A DNA stretch of 64,000 bases, taken from Hyphomicrobiaceae bacterium (GTDB lineage Bacteria > Pseudomonadota > Alphaproteobacteria > Rhizobiales > Hyphomicrobiaceae). The position numbers and the translations under genes are program-made. Positions 17,805 through 26,441 of this stretch are shown here, in pieces; the stretch's first letter is position 1, and every line of letters starts with the position of its first letter. The stretch lies in assembly GCA_016793635.1 (NCBI GenBank), contig JAEUMD010000018.1:124001-188000 (forward strand), in the 5' to 3' direction. The notes beneath the pieces were generated by a model. It worked only from the letters and a program-made list of their open reading frames with translations, was not told where the DNA came from and searched no databases.

Positions 17805-18147
17805 GACGAGCGTTGCGGCGTGCAAAACGGCGTGTCGCCGAACGGTGCGGTACTAGAGCCGGTGGAGGCGCCACCGGCGCCCAGCGCCTCCCTGTTCGCC
17901 GCGTCCGCGCGAGGGGACGGCGGCGCTATCGCCCAAGCTTAGGCTCAACCGCTGCGTAAACCGTCTTTCGACGAGCCGCCCGCAGCAGAGCTTCGGCGCT
18001 CGCCACCACACGCACTGCTGGCACGGAAGCTGCTCTTACCCCGCCACGCAGACGCGACAGCCCTAAATCTGTGCCGTCCGCGGACGCCATCACGAACGCA
18101 AGGCCCGGCCAGCGCCGGACCGAGCCTCCCAGCGGGTTGTATCGAGA
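17805..18147. other. Intergenic region between hupS regulatory DNA and the PAS gene
   Basis: Open frames here are short and have the composition of chance frames in GC-rich DNA. I see no convincing gene or RNA. It should contain the promoter of the PAS gene that starts at 18148. Confidence 0.5.
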
Positions 18148-18786
18148 ATGAAAGCCAAGACCAGCCAAGCTCTTTACGCCTACTGGAACGAGGTGCGCCA
18201 AGGTCGCCTTGCGCCGCGTCGCTTCGACATCGAGCCGTCGCGGATCACAACCGTGCTCTCCGAGACGTTCATCCTGGAACGCCTAGACGCGGAGACCTAT
18301 CGATACCGTCTCGCCGGAACGCGCGTATGCGAATTGCTCGGTACCGAACTTCGCGGTTCCAACTTTCTCGAAGGCTGGCATAGCGAGGACGCTCTCTCTC
18401 TCGCCCGCCTCATGCAAACGGCAGCGCAGCAGGGCGGCGTGGTGCTGCTCACATTCGAGACGTTCGCCTTCGGCCGGCCAGCAGCCGTTTTCGAGTGCGT
18501 GCTGCTGCCCTTGCTGCATACCCGCGAGAAAGTCGAGCGGTTCCTGGGTGGCCTGACCGCCGTGACGATCGCCGATCCGGCCCCAGAGGAACGCACAACC
18601 AGCCGCCGTCTGGGCCATGCCGAGATCATCTGGCCGGATGGTAAGCCCCACGCCGTCGTCGCCTCTCTCAGCCGTCAGACGCCCTTCCTGCCCCATATCC
18701 GCAACGCCCGCGTCGTGCGCTCCGAGCGCCGCCAATTCCGAGTTTACGAGGGCGGCCTCGGCAAGTCCGATTGCAAAGAAATCTGA
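18148..18786 (+). CDS. PAS-domain protein of the PAS_5 family
   Basis: 212 aa, soluble, no signal peptide. Residues about 8-150 resemble the PAS_5 family common in Hyphomicrobiales: YWNEVRQGRLAPRRFDIEP at the start, ILERLDAETYRYRLAGTRVCELLG, then GWHSEDALSLARLM. No kinase, HTH or GGDEF output domain is attached, so the signal and partner are unknown. It is monocistronic and divergent from the hydrogenase cluster; a link to hydrogenase is not shown. Confidence 0.75.
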   Translation: MKAKTSQALYAYWNEVRQGRLAPRRFDIEPSRITTVLSETFILERLDAETYRYRLAGTRVCELLGTELRGSNFLEGWHSEDALSLARLMQTAAQQGGVVLLTFETFAFGRPAAVFECVLLPLLHTREKVERFLGGLTAVTIADPAPEERTTSRRLGHAEIIWPDGKPHAVVASLSRQTPFLPHIRNARVVRSERRQFRVYEGGLGKSDCKEI

Positions 18787-19128
18787 GGCCACGCCGGCCC
18801 CGACCGTGGCTTTCGCCACCCCGGGCATCCCTTCCCGGAATCGCCGAGACCCACGCGATGCCGTTTTGAGCCTAATCGCGCCCCACGCCATAACACCCTG
18901 TCTGCGCGTCGTATTTTTCCATCGAATATTACACGGCTCGCGCCAACCCACCGACAGCCGGACGAGTGGCCTCTCGGTCGCCCTAACTCCGCTGTCTCAA
19001 AAACGCCCCGCCCGTTAGTCGATCGTTAAGGGCATGCCCCGATACTGCACGAGGGTCCATCGCTGGACCGTCGGGGCCAACATTGCGGACCCGTCTGAAC
19101 GGTTCGATGCTCGGCAGGAAATGCGTTG
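18787..19128. other. Intergenic region without a visible gene
   Basis: About 340 nt separate the PAS and PilZ genes. No start codon with a ribosome site and a protein-like frame was found on either strand, and no clear hairpin with a T tract. Confidence 0.5.
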
Positions 19129-19758
19129 ATGCCACCACAAGCTCTCAGCTTCCGCAGGAAAGAATTCAGCCCCCTCCAGCGCTCCGCCGAGGAGCGTCGG
19201 CGCAACAAGCGCTATCCTCTGCCGCTCATCGGCCGCTTCATGCGCCCCGACCGTCATGAGTATTCCTGCCGCCTGATCGACATCTCGGTCGGCGGCGCCG
19301 CGTTCTCGAGCCCGGTCCAGCTCGAGATCGGCGAGCCCATCATTGCCTACATCGACGAGATCGGCGGCCTTGAGGGCGCGGTCTCGCGCCTGTTCGAAGG
19401 CGGCTTCGCCATCAATCTGCGCGCCACGCGCCACAAGCGGGAGAAGCTCGCCGCGCGCATCACCTGGCTCATCAACCGCCAAGAGATCGAAGGCCTCGAG
19501 GCGCGTGCCCACGACCGTGTCGCCCCCGGCAACAGCCAGAGCTCGCTCCGGCTCGCCGATGGCGTCGTGGTCAAGTGCAGCCTGATCGACGTGTCGCTGT
19601 CCGGCGCGTCGGTCGCAACCGAGGTGCGTCCCTCGATCGGCTCGGAGGTCGTCGTCGGCAAGCTCCGGGCGCGGGTGATGCGCCACCACGAACGCGGCAT
19701 CGGTGTCCGCTTCCTGGACATCCAGGAACCGGAAGCCCTCCGGAGGTATTTCGGCTGA
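19129..19758 (+). CDS. PilZ-domain protein (c-di-GMP binding)
   Basis: 209 aa with two tandem PilZ-like units. The first has the RxxxR switch in RRRNKRYPLP (about residue 23) and the DxSxxG motif in DISVGGA (about 52). The second has DVSLSGAS (about 157) but no obvious RxxxR, so it may be structural only. Such proteins read out cyclic di-GMP. A TTG codon precedes ATG 19129 directly; the ATG was taken as the start. It is followed after 122 nt by a LapG-like protease gene on the same strand. Confidence 0.82.
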   Translation: MPPQALSFRRKEFSPLQRSAEERRRNKRYPLPLIGRFMRPDRHEYSCRLIDISVGGAAFSSPVQLEIGEPIIAYIDEIGGLEGAVSRLFEGGFAINLRATRHKREKLAARITWLINRQEIEGLEARAHDRVAPGNSQSSLRLADGVVVKCSLIDVSLSGASVATEVRPSIGSEVVVGKLRARVMRHHERGIGVRFLDIQEPEALRRYFG

Positions 19759-19880
19759 AGCTGGCCCGCCAGGCGGCCACCGCCGCGCAACGCCCAGGAT
19801 TCGACGTTACTCTGATGAAAATCGTGAAGGCCGCGGCGAGATTTTCGGGTTACTCTGGCTCTGTCAACACGGGGTATGTG

Positions 19881-20534
19881 ATGTTGCGTTGGTCATTTCC
19901 AGTCGCTCTCGTAGCGTTGGCCGGGCTTGCTGTGCCACTTACCGCGCACGCAAATCCAGCTAACAAAACAAAGAGTTACGTCTCGCCGACGTCCGGCTTC
20001 ATGCGGATTTTCGGGCTGTCCCAGGCGCCCTACGGCTTCGTTCGCTTCTGCGAGACAAATCCGGAGCAGTGCATCAGCCGGGGCAACGAGGATGCTCGCG
20101 TCGACGCGACGCCCGAACGCCTCAGCGAGCTCGACGACGTCAATCGCACCACCAACCACTCGGTCAAGCCGATGACCGACCTCGAGCTCTACGGGGTCAA
20201 CGAATACTGGACGCTGCCGCGTACCGCCGGCGATTGCGAGGACTATGCGCTGCTCAAGCGCCAGCTCCTGATGCAACGCGGCTGGCCTTCGAGTTCCCTA
20301 CTGATGACAGTCGTGCGCGACGAGCGCGGCGAAGGGCATGCGGTTCTGACCGCGCGCACCGCCCAGGGCGATTTCGTTCTCGACAACAAGACCGACAGCG
20401 TGCGCCTCTGGCACCAGACGCCTTACGAGTTCGTGATGCGACAGAGCTATCTCAATCCGAAGGTGTGGGTCACGCTCGAAGCGGGCGATGCCGTGCGTCC
20501 GGCGGCTCTCGCGGGCGTCGAACCGCGCCATTGA
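19881..20534 (+). CDS. Transglutaminase-like cysteine protease (BTLCP/LapG family)
   Basis: 217 aa with a signal peptide (about residues 1-24, ending LTAHA-NP). The catalytic Cys is in GDCEDYALLK, the His in GEGHAVLTA and the Asp in FVLDNKTD. LapG relatives cut periplasmic N-termini of large adhesins under c-di-GMP control through LapD. No LapD or adhesin gene is nearby, but a PilZ gene lies just upstream. ATG 19881 gives a standard signal peptide; an in-frame ATG at 19815 would add 22 residues and bury it. Confidence 0.82.
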   Translation: MLRWSFPVALVALAGLAVPLTAHANPANKTKSYVSPTSGFMRIFGLSQAPYGFVRFCETNPEQCISRGNEDARVDATPERLSELDDVNRTTNHSVKPMTDLELYGVNEYWTLPRTAGDCEDYALLKRQLLMQRGWPSSSLLMTVVRDERGEGHAVLTARTAQGDFVLDNKTDSVRLWHQTPYEFVMRQSYLNPKVWVTLEAGDAVRPAALAGVEPRH

Positions 20535-20590
20535 GGCCGCAGGAGACTGCCGACCCACTCGCGAAACAGCCCGCGAAGGGTTGCAATGCA

Positions 20591-20631
20591 AATCGGCCGG
20601 CCGCGCAAGCGGACCGGCCGATTCCTTTTTT
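20591..20631 (+). terminator. Rho-independent terminator after the BTLCP protease gene
   Basis: A perfect 10-bp stem (20591-20600 with 20614-20623) is followed by CC and six T residues on the plus strand. It ends the protease transcript just before the convergent carbonic-anhydrase gene. Confidence 0.8.
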
Positions 20632-20670
20632 CCTGCCACCAACCACATCCGGGCCGCGCTTGCCCGTGCG

Positions 20671-21207
20671 TCAATCCTGATCGTCGCGCACGAGCCCGGC
20701 GGCGAACCGTCGCCAGTTCTGCACGTAGCGGCCTGCCGCCGCGCTGAACCGCTCAACGTCGGCCTCGGATAGCTCCCGGACCACGCGCCCCGGTGAACCG
20801 AGCACCATCGAGCGCGGCGGGATGACTTTGCCCTCGGGGATCAGCGTGTTGGCGCCGATCAGGCAACCCTCGCCGATCTGCGCGCCGTTGAGGATGATCG
20901 AGCCGATACCGACGAGGCTGCGGGTGCCAATGCGGCAACCGTGGAGCATCACCATGTGGCCGATGGTGCAGTCCGGCTCGATGTGCATGGGAAATCCGGG
21001 ATCGGTGTGCAGAACGCAACCTTCCTGGATGTTCGAACGCGCGCCGATCCGGATCTCCTCGTTGTCGCCGCGGATCATGGTGCCAAACCAGACGCTGGAG
21101 TCCTCCTCCAGCACCACGTTGCCGACAACGACGGCGTTGGGTGCAATCCAGAACCGGCCCGGGCCGGGCGTGCGCACCCGCACCCCGTCAAGTGCATAGC
21201 GTGTCAT
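20671..21207 (-). CDS. Gamma-carbonic anhydrase family protein
   Basis: 178 aa built of left-handed beta-helix hexapeptide repeats (VVVGNVVLEEDSSVWFGTMIRGD, IGARSNIQEGCVLH, IGHMVMLHGCRIG and so on). The three metal-ligand histidines of the gamma class are visible in VLHTDPG and TIGHMVMLHG. The family (YrdA/PaaY/CaiE-like) is often called carbonic anhydrase, but activity is proven for few members. Its start overlaps the DUF3126 gene stop (ATGA), and cysE lies further upstream. Confidence 0.85.
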   Translation of the reverse strand: MTRYALDGVRVRTPGPGRFWIAPNAVVVGNVVLEEDSSVWFGTMIRGDNEEIRIGARSNIQEGCVLHTDPGFPMHIEPDCTIGHMVMLHGCRIGTRSLVGIGSIILNGAQIGEGCLIGANTLIPEGKVIPPRSMVLGSPGRVVRELSEADVERFSAAAGRYVQNWRRFAAGLVRDDQD

Positions 21208-21419
21208 GCGCCTTCGAGGTCCATCTCCAGGATCGCCATCTGAACCTGATACTCGACCTCGCCGTCCTCCTCGATGCGGTAGAGGGTGGCGACGAAATCG
21301 TCCTTGATGAAGATCTCGGCCATGTCCTTCTTGCGCGGCTGCGCACGCACCTCGAGCGTATCGGCGCCGAATGTCTTGCGCAGATACGACTGCAGGCGGG
21401 CCAGTTCATCCTTGGTCAC
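21204..21419 (-). CDS. DUF3126 family protein
   Basis: 71 aa small soluble protein (TKDELARLQSYLRKTFG near the start, VATLYRIEEDGEVEYQVQMAI later), matching my recollection of the alphaproteobacterial DUF3126 family, of unknown function. A GTG start at 21419 with an AGGGAG ribosome site is preferred; ATG 21473 would overlap the end of cysE. It sits between cysE and the gamma-carbonic anhydrase gene. Confidence 0.75.
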   Translation of the reverse strand: MTKDELARLQSYLRKTFGADTLEVRAQPRKKDMAEIFIKDDFVATLYRIEEDGEVEYQVQMAILEMDLEGA

Positions 21420-21459
21420 GATCGGTAAGCTCCCTCTTCGATTCCGCGCCGCGCAAGCC

Positions 21460-22320
21460 TCAGGCGCCGCCATCGGCCTTGGAGCCGCAACCGCAATCCT
21501 CGGGCGTGAGACCCTGGTCCATGTTGCGCGACGGCTCCGAGCAGCCGGCAGGGCCTACCACCTTGGCGGGGACCCCGGCAACCGTCGTGTTGTGGGGCAC
21601 GCTCGCCAGAACGACGCTGCCGGCGGCAACGCGCGAGCAGTTACCGACGGAGATATTGCCGAGAATCTTCGCACCGGCGCCGACCAGCACGTTGTTGCCG
21701 ATCTTGGGATGCCGGTCGCCGGTTTCCTTGCCGCTGCCGCCAAGCGTCACCGAATGCAGGAACGAGCAGTTGTCGCCGATCACCGCCGTCTCGCCGACGA
21801 CGAATCCGGTGGCATGATCGAGCATGATGCCCTTGCCGAAATGGGCGGCAGGATGAATGTCGACGCCGAAGAACTGCGAGCCGAGGCTTTGCAGGAAATA
21901 AGCGAAGTCTCGATGACCGAGCAGCCACAACTCGTGCGCGAAGCGGTGCGCCGTGAGCGCGTGGAAACCCTTGAAGAACAGCAGCGGCTCGAGGAAGCGC
22001 TGGCACGCGGGGTCGCGGTCGCGCACGGCCGCGAGGTCGGCGCGGATCACGGCGCCGAGCTCGGGGCGCTTCTCGAGCACCTGGAGGAATCGCTGAGAGA
22101 TGAGGTGCACGTCGACGTCGGCGTTGTCGAGGCGCCGGGCCAAGCGGTGGCACACCGCGTCCTCGAGCCGGTGGTGGCTCAGGACGGTGGCGAAGATGAA
22201 GCTGCCGAGCGCGGGCTCCGCCTGCATCGCCGCTTCCGCCTCGGCCCGCAGCGCCGTCCAAACGGGGTCGCAGCTCTCGACGTTTCTCTTGCTGTCACTC
22301 GAAACATGCTGAACCGGCAT
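21460..22320 (-). CDS. cysE: Serine O-acetyltransferase (CysE)
   Basis: 286 aa. The N-terminal helical region (DPVWTALRAEAEAAM) is followed by a left-handed beta-helix with GVDIHPAAHFGKGIMLDHATG, GETAVIGDNCSFLHSVTLGG and GDRHPKIG, all CysE hallmarks, including the catalytic Asp-His pair. It makes O-acetylserine for cysteine synthesis. The C-terminus ends in a Cys/Gly-rich tail (PEDCGCGSKADGGA). ATG 22320 has a GAGGAGA ribosome site; the frame is open further upstream without one. Confidence 0.92.
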   Translation of the reverse strand: MPVQHVSSDSKRNVESCDPVWTALRAEAEAAMQAEPALGSFIFATVLSHHRLEDAVCHRLARRLDNADVDVHLISQRFLQVLEKRPELGAVIRADLAAVRDRDPACQRFLEPLLFFKGFHALTAHRFAHELWLLGHRDFAYFLQSLGSQFFGVDIHPAAHFGKGIMLDHATGFVVGETAVIGDNCSFLHSVTLGGSGKETGDRHPKIGNNVLVGAGAKILGNISVGNCSRVAAGSVVLASVPHNTTVAGVPAKVVGPAGCSEPSRNMDQGLTPEDCGCGSKADGGA

Positions 22321-22642
22321 ATCGAATTCTCCTCGGCTCAGCGCCCGCTCGACACCGTTCGCGGCGTCGCGGGCGCCTGTCCTGAAACTTCGGGCGGCGC
22401 CCGTTCCGGCACGCGGCACCCAATGCGGCATGTGGTGCGCGTTGGCGACAACGTGAAGGCTGGCCGTTGGCACAACCGCGCTCTGCTGTGGTATGGCACC
22501 GCCGTGGCGGCGCAGGGTGCCCTCTCAGGGGGCTTTCGCCACGCAGTCTAGACGAGCGCCGGCCGCAAGGCACGGAAAAGCCGCACTTCCCTCTCGGCAC
22601 GAAGGTCCAATCTTCGCCGGAGTTCAACCGCCGGGGAGTTCG
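22321..22642. other. Divergent intergenic region between cysE and a deacetylase gene
   Basis: About 320 nt that should hold both divergent promoters. The frames seen through it are extensions of the two flanking genes. I found no clear operator or hairpin. Confidence 0.5.
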
Positions 22643-23794
22643 ATGGAAAACACGGCCCATGGTTGCATGCGCGACAGCCGCTACCGGTCTCTCGCCGCTG
22701 CGCTTGCCGGGCTGGCGCTCGTGGCAGGCGCGGGAAGCCCCGCCGTCGCGGAGCCAGGGCGTAGCCTGTTGGCACGTTGCTTCAGCCCCGCCGAAATTGC
22801 CGCGCGCGCGGGTGAGGAGAAGCCGCTCAAAGGCCAGCATGGTTTCGATCGCGCCGAGCCGGGCCGCGCTCTGCACCCGTTCGAGCCCGTTGCCGCGAGC
22901 CAGCGCGGAGCCATCCGCTCGGTCCGTCTTCCTGCCGGCCAGAAGCTGATCGCACTGACCCTGGACCTCTGCGAGCAGCCGGGCGAGATCGCCGGATACG
23001 ATGGCGCTATTTTCGACTATCTGCGTGCAGAGGGCGTCAAGGCGACACTGTTCGTCGGCGGCAAGTGGATGCGCTCGCACACACCGCGCCTACGTCAGCT
23101 CATGAGCGACCCGCTGTTCGAGATCGCCAACCATTCGGCAGGTCATCGCAACCTGCGCCTGCTCTCCGGCGACCGCCTCAAGGAGGAGATCGCCGCTCCG
23201 CAGCGGGCGTACGAGTCGATCCGCGAGGCCTTCACCGGCGAGCAGTGCGTCGGCGGCGCTGGCGCAGCCGCGCAATCGATCCCGAACCGCATGCGCCTGT
23301 TCCGTTTCCCCTATGGCGCCTGCAACGCCCAGTCTCTCGACGCCGTCAACGACGCCGGGCTGCTCGCCATTCAGTGGAACGTCTCGACCGGTGATCCGTG
23401 GCCCGGCCAGTCGGCCAAGGCGATCGCACGAGCCGCACTTGCTGAGGCACGTCCGGGCGCGATCGTCATCGCGCACGCCAACGGGCGCGGGTTCCATACC
23501 GCCGAGGCACTGCCTCTGTTCATCCCCAAGCTCAAGGCGGAGGGCTATCGCTTCGTCACCGTCAGCGAACTGCTCGCAGCGGGCACGCCGGAGATCGTGA
23601 ACTCCTGTTACAACGTCAAGCCAGGTGATACCGACCGCTACGACAATCTCGTCGCGGCTCTCGCCCGACCGGCCGCCACGCGCGCGCGCCCTGGTACGCA
23701 GGGTTCCACCACGCCCGGCGGCGGAGGCAGCGGCTGGTCTCCGACCGTCAAGCCACAGGCCACCACGCCCGCGCGCTCGAGGGCGCGGTCTTGA
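22643..23794 (+). CDS. Polysaccharide deacetylase (NodB-homology) family protein, exported
   Basis: 383 aa with a signal peptide (SLAAALAGLALVAGAGSPAVA). The NodB-like domain spans about residues 95-320: IALTLDLCEQPGEIAGYD replaces the usual TFDDGP block, FEIANHSAGHRN carries the HxxxH metal motif, and RFPYGACNAQS and IVIAHANG are later motifs. The catalytic Asp of motif 1 may be the D of TLDLCE, so activity is uncertain. The C-terminus is Gly/Pro/Thr-rich. A GGGGAG site precedes ATG 22643. The acetyltransferase gene downstream overlaps its stop. Confidence 0.78.
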   Translation: MENTAHGCMRDSRYRSLAAALAGLALVAGAGSPAVAEPGRSLLARCFSPAEIAARAGEEKPLKGQHGFDRAEPGRALHPFEPVAASQRGAIRSVRLPAGQKLIALTLDLCEQPGEIAGYDGAIFDYLRAEGVKATLFVGGKWMRSHTPRLRQLMSDPLFEIANHSAGHRNLRLLSGDRLKEEIAAPQRAYESIREAFTGEQCVGGAGAAAQSIPNRMRLFRFPYGACNAQSLDAVNDAGLLAIQWNVSTGDPWPGQSAKAIARAALAEARPGAIVIAHANGRGFHTAEALPLFIPKLKAEGYRFVTVSELLAAGTPEIVNSCYNVKPGDTDRYDNLVAALARPAATRARPGTQGSTTPGGGGSGWSPTVKPQATTPARSRARS

Positions 23795-24318
23795 CGGCGC
23801 GTAACGCCTACCTCACGACGATCACGTCACTCGCGGTCCGCAACGACGCGACAGTTCGGCTCGATGAAGTGACCGGACCGTTCGATGCAGAAACCAAGCG
23901 GCGCCTCGCCGATCGATTGGCGGCGATGGACCCGTGGCACCGGTACGGTTTCAGTTCCGAGCGCCTCGTGCGGTTCCTCTCCGCGCCCGCCCCTGACGCC
24001 CGCCGCCTCCTCATGATCGATGGCGAGCGCCACGCCGGCGTTGCCGTAGTCCGCACAGGCTGGCTCGCGGGCAGCTATCTCAATTTCCTCGCCGTCATGC
24101 CGGAGGATCAGGGCCGCGGCATCGGTGAAGCGTTCCTCGCGTGGCTCGCGGAGGAGGGGCACCGTCTCGGCGAACGCAATCAATTCGTCGCCGCCTCGGC
24201 GTTCAATGCCGCGGCCCTCGCCTTCTACGAGCGCCACGGCTTCACCCCCGTCGCGGAGTTGCCCGGACTCATTTCAGACGAGGAGACGGAAATTCTCTTG
24301 CGTCGCCGCTTGGCCTGA
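23791..24318 (+). CDS. GNAT-family N-acetyltransferase
   Basis: 175 aa. The acetyl-CoA loop is seen in VMPEDQGRGIGEAFLAWLAEE (about residues 90-112), followed by SAFNAAALAFYERHGF, the typical GNAT beta6-7 region. The only plausible start is TTG 23791, which overlaps the preceding stop (TTGA) and has a GAGGG site nine bases ahead, so translation is probably coupled to the deacetylase gene. The acceptor substrate is unknown. Confidence 0.78.
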   Translation: MTARNAYLTTITSLAVRNDATVRLDEVTGPFDAETKRRLADRLAAMDPWHRYGFSSERLVRFLSAPAPDARRLLMIDGERHAGVAVVRTGWLAGSYLNFLAVMPEDQGRGIGEAFLAWLAEEGHRLGERNQFVAASAFNAAALAFYERHGFTPVAELPGLISDEETEILLRRRLA

Positions 24319-24340
24319 GTGCTCTCAAGCGCCCGGCGGA

Positions 24341-25324
24341 TCAGACTACCAGCACGACTCGGCCGCGCACCTTGCCGGCGATGATCTCGGGCGCGAGTGC
24401 CTGAACTTCCGAAACGGGCCGCGTCACGGTGAGGCCGGCGAGCTTGCCCTTGTCGAGGTCGCGCGCAAGCCTGGACCAGACTTCGACGCGGCGCGCCTTC
24501 GGCGCCATCACGCTGTCGATACCGGCGAGCGTGACGCCACGCAGGATGAAGGGGGCGACCGAGGTCGGCAGGTCCATGCCCTGCGCCAGACCGCAGGCGG
24601 AGACGCAGCCGCCGTATTTCGTCATCGAGATGGCGTTCGCGAGCGTCGTGCTGCCCGCCACATCGACGACACCGGCCCAGCGCTCCTTGCCGAGCGGGCG
24701 TGGCGAGCCGGAAAGTTCCGACCTGTCGATCACCTCTGCGGCTCCGAGACCCTTGAGGAATTCAGCTTCGTCCGGGCGGCCCGTCGAAGCGATAACGTGA
24801 TGACCGAGCTTGGAGAGCACCGCGACCGCGACCGAGCCGACGCCGCCCGCCGCACCCGTCACAAGCACCGGCCCCGAGGCAGGCGTAACCCCATGCGCCT
24901 CGAGCGCCAAAATGCACAACATGGCGGTGTAGCCTGCGGTGCCGACCGCCATCGCCTCGGCGTTGGAGAAGCTTTCAGGCAACTTCACCAGCCAGTCCGC
25001 CTTGACGCGGGCGCGCTCGGAATAGCCGCCGTGATGGCTCTCGCCCACGCCCCAGCCGTTCAGGACCACACGGTCGCCCGGCTTGAACTCGGCACTGTCG
25101 GACGAAATCACGTCGCCAGCGAAATCGATGCCTGGGATCAGCGGCCAGCGGCGGATGATCGGCGCCTTCCCGGTCAGCGCCAGGCCGTCCTTGTAGTTGA
25201 TCGTCGTGTGGGTAACGCGCACCACCACGTCGCCGTCCATCAAGTCGTCCGTCCCGAGGTCGGTCCAGGCGATGCCAGATCCCGACGCCGACTTACTCGC
25301 GAGAAGGGCTTTGAAACGGCTCAT
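24341..25324 (-). CDS. MDR-family oxidoreductase, acrylyl-CoA reductase (AcuI/YhdH) type
   Basis: 327 aa zinc-independent medium-chain dehydrogenase. [24 protein letters not shown] and the NADPH-binding [15 protein letters not shown] match the AcuI/YhdH group, which reduces acryloyl-CoA to propionyl-CoA with NADPH. The gene is monocistronic. ATG 25324 has a GGAGAG ribosome site; the frame is open upstream without one. Relatives act on quinones, so the substrate is inferred. Confidence 0.8.
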   Translation of the reverse strand: MSRFKALLASKSASGSGIAWTDLGTDDLMDGDVVVRVTHTTINYKDGLALTGKAPIIRRWPLIPGIDFAGDVISSDSAEFKPGDRVVLNGWGVGESHHGGYSERARVKADWLVKLPESFSNAEAMAVGTAGYTAMLCILALEAHGVTPASGPVLVTGAAGGVGSVAVAVLSKLGHHVIASTGRPDEAEFLKGLGAAEVIDRSELSGSPRPLGKERWAGVVDVAGSTTLANAISMTKYGGCVSACGLAQGMDLPTSVAPFILRGVTLAGIDSVMAPKARRVEVWSRLARDLDKGKLAGLTVTRPVSEVQALAPEIIAGKVRGRVVLVV

Positions 25325-25912
25325 GTCGACTCTCCGCTGGACCGGCCCGCACGGGGCAATAAAACGGCAATTAGCGCGCCCGCCACGCCCCGTCGAGGGG
25401 GCGAACGGTTGAGACAGGCGGATCAGCGGCATTCATGGACCGCGCCCATTGTCCGCGCCCTTTGGCGCCAAGACGCTCCCCAAAGCTTTGTCGGCCGGCT
25501 CCATCAGCGTCCCGCAACGCAGAAGTGGGTATCTCGCACGCGCGACAAATGCACAGGCCAAGCATTACATGTTCGCAACCACGAATATGAAGTTACTTGG
25601 CGCTCAATTTGCGATGGTCAAAGTATATTTAAATAGACACCACCCAACACCATCCTTAAATACACAATTTTATGTGATTATTAAGCATCACAACAATGTG
25701 GCAGGCCCGCAATACATCGATCGTCAGCATTTGATTTTGCAGCGCAGCGACGTTTTCGCTTGTGACTAGACCTTGGTCGAAACTATCATCTCAGTCACCA
25801 CGGCTCCTCCCCCCGGTGCCGTGCTCGCAACCGGCAAGCGAATGCAGGCGAACAAACGCAACGCCGGGCCGTCCGTCAGAGAGGACGAAACTGAATTCGG
25901 CTGGAGGCAACG
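25325..25912. other. AT-rich intergenic region
   Basis: About 590 nt. From about 25570 to 25760 the base composition drops far below that of the surrounding genes, with runs such as GTATATTTAAATAG and TTTTATGTGATTATTAAG. No protein-like frame is present. It may be a promoter region for the 27-codon gene that follows or a remnant of foreign DNA. Confidence 0.5.
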
Positions 25913-25996
25913 ATGGAACTCAAGACTCGTATGAATCTCGTCGCTGCAATGATGTCGTTCTTCTTCGTCACTGCGATCGTGATGGGAATGCTTTGA
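25913..25996 (+). CDS. Predicted 27-residue single-span membrane peptide
   Basis: ATG 25913 is preceded by TGGAGGCAACG, a near-ideal ribosome site. The peptide starts with a charged segment MELKTRMN and continues with a hydrophobic segment LVAAMMSFFFVTAIVMGML, enough to span the membrane once, with a positive-inside N-terminus. The stop is at 25994-25996. Function unknown. Support is the ribosome site and the amphipathic design; no homology search was possible. Confidence 0.55.
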   Translation: MELKTRMNLVAAMMSFFFVTAIVMGML

Positions 25997-26441
25997 GACC
26001 AGCTTCGAGGAACGCCACGCCCTCACTGACATTTCAAGTGAGTTGGGCTGTGAGGAGAACATGAGGCTGGGAACAAGGATCGACCGTAGCCGACCCATGG
26101 TCGAGTGATCGTCTCCCGCCTCGCAGACTGATATTTCGGAAGAAATTTCTTCGAGAGAATGCGACCCGTCCGCTCGACAAAACGAGTTCGGGAGGAGCCC
26201 CGGGTCGATATGACGGCGAGGAAGAGGGCCGAGCCAGCGGGAGCCGGCACGGCGCAGTTTCTCCTCCCGGCACGCCACAGCAAGCAAGCCCCAATCGAAA
26301 CGGGGCGCGACCGTGTCGGTCGCGCCCCGATTTCTTTCGACGGTCCTTCTCGTCATCCGGGCTTCATGCCCTGGCGATGGCCCAGAGGCTGTACATGGCG
26401 CAGTCAGCGATTACCAACGACGCGCAGCCATGAAACGCGAG
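25997..26441. other. Non-coding stretch with palindrome and terminator, possible small RNA or 3' UTR
   Basis: No convincing protein gene is seen. A 15-codon frame at 26061 has a GAGGAG site but no recognisable product. A perfect 14-bp palindrome GAAGAAATTTCTTC lies at 26139-26152, and the stretch ends in a strong terminator at 26301-26337. It could be the long 3' UTR of the 27-codon gene or an independent small RNA. Confidence 0.4.
26301..26337 (+). terminator. Rho-independent terminator
   Basis: A perfect 13-bp stem (26301-26313 with 26317-26329) with a 3-nt loop is followed on the plus strand by ATTTCTTT. On the minus strand the T run is shorter (GTTTCG), so it may also serve the convergent gene ending at 26442. 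Confidence 0.7.

Noticed and set aside
25766-26356. 196-codon minus-strand frame
   Set aside because: Ser/Arg/His-rich, no ribosome site, crosses the 26301-26337 terminator and the 27-codon gene on the other strand.
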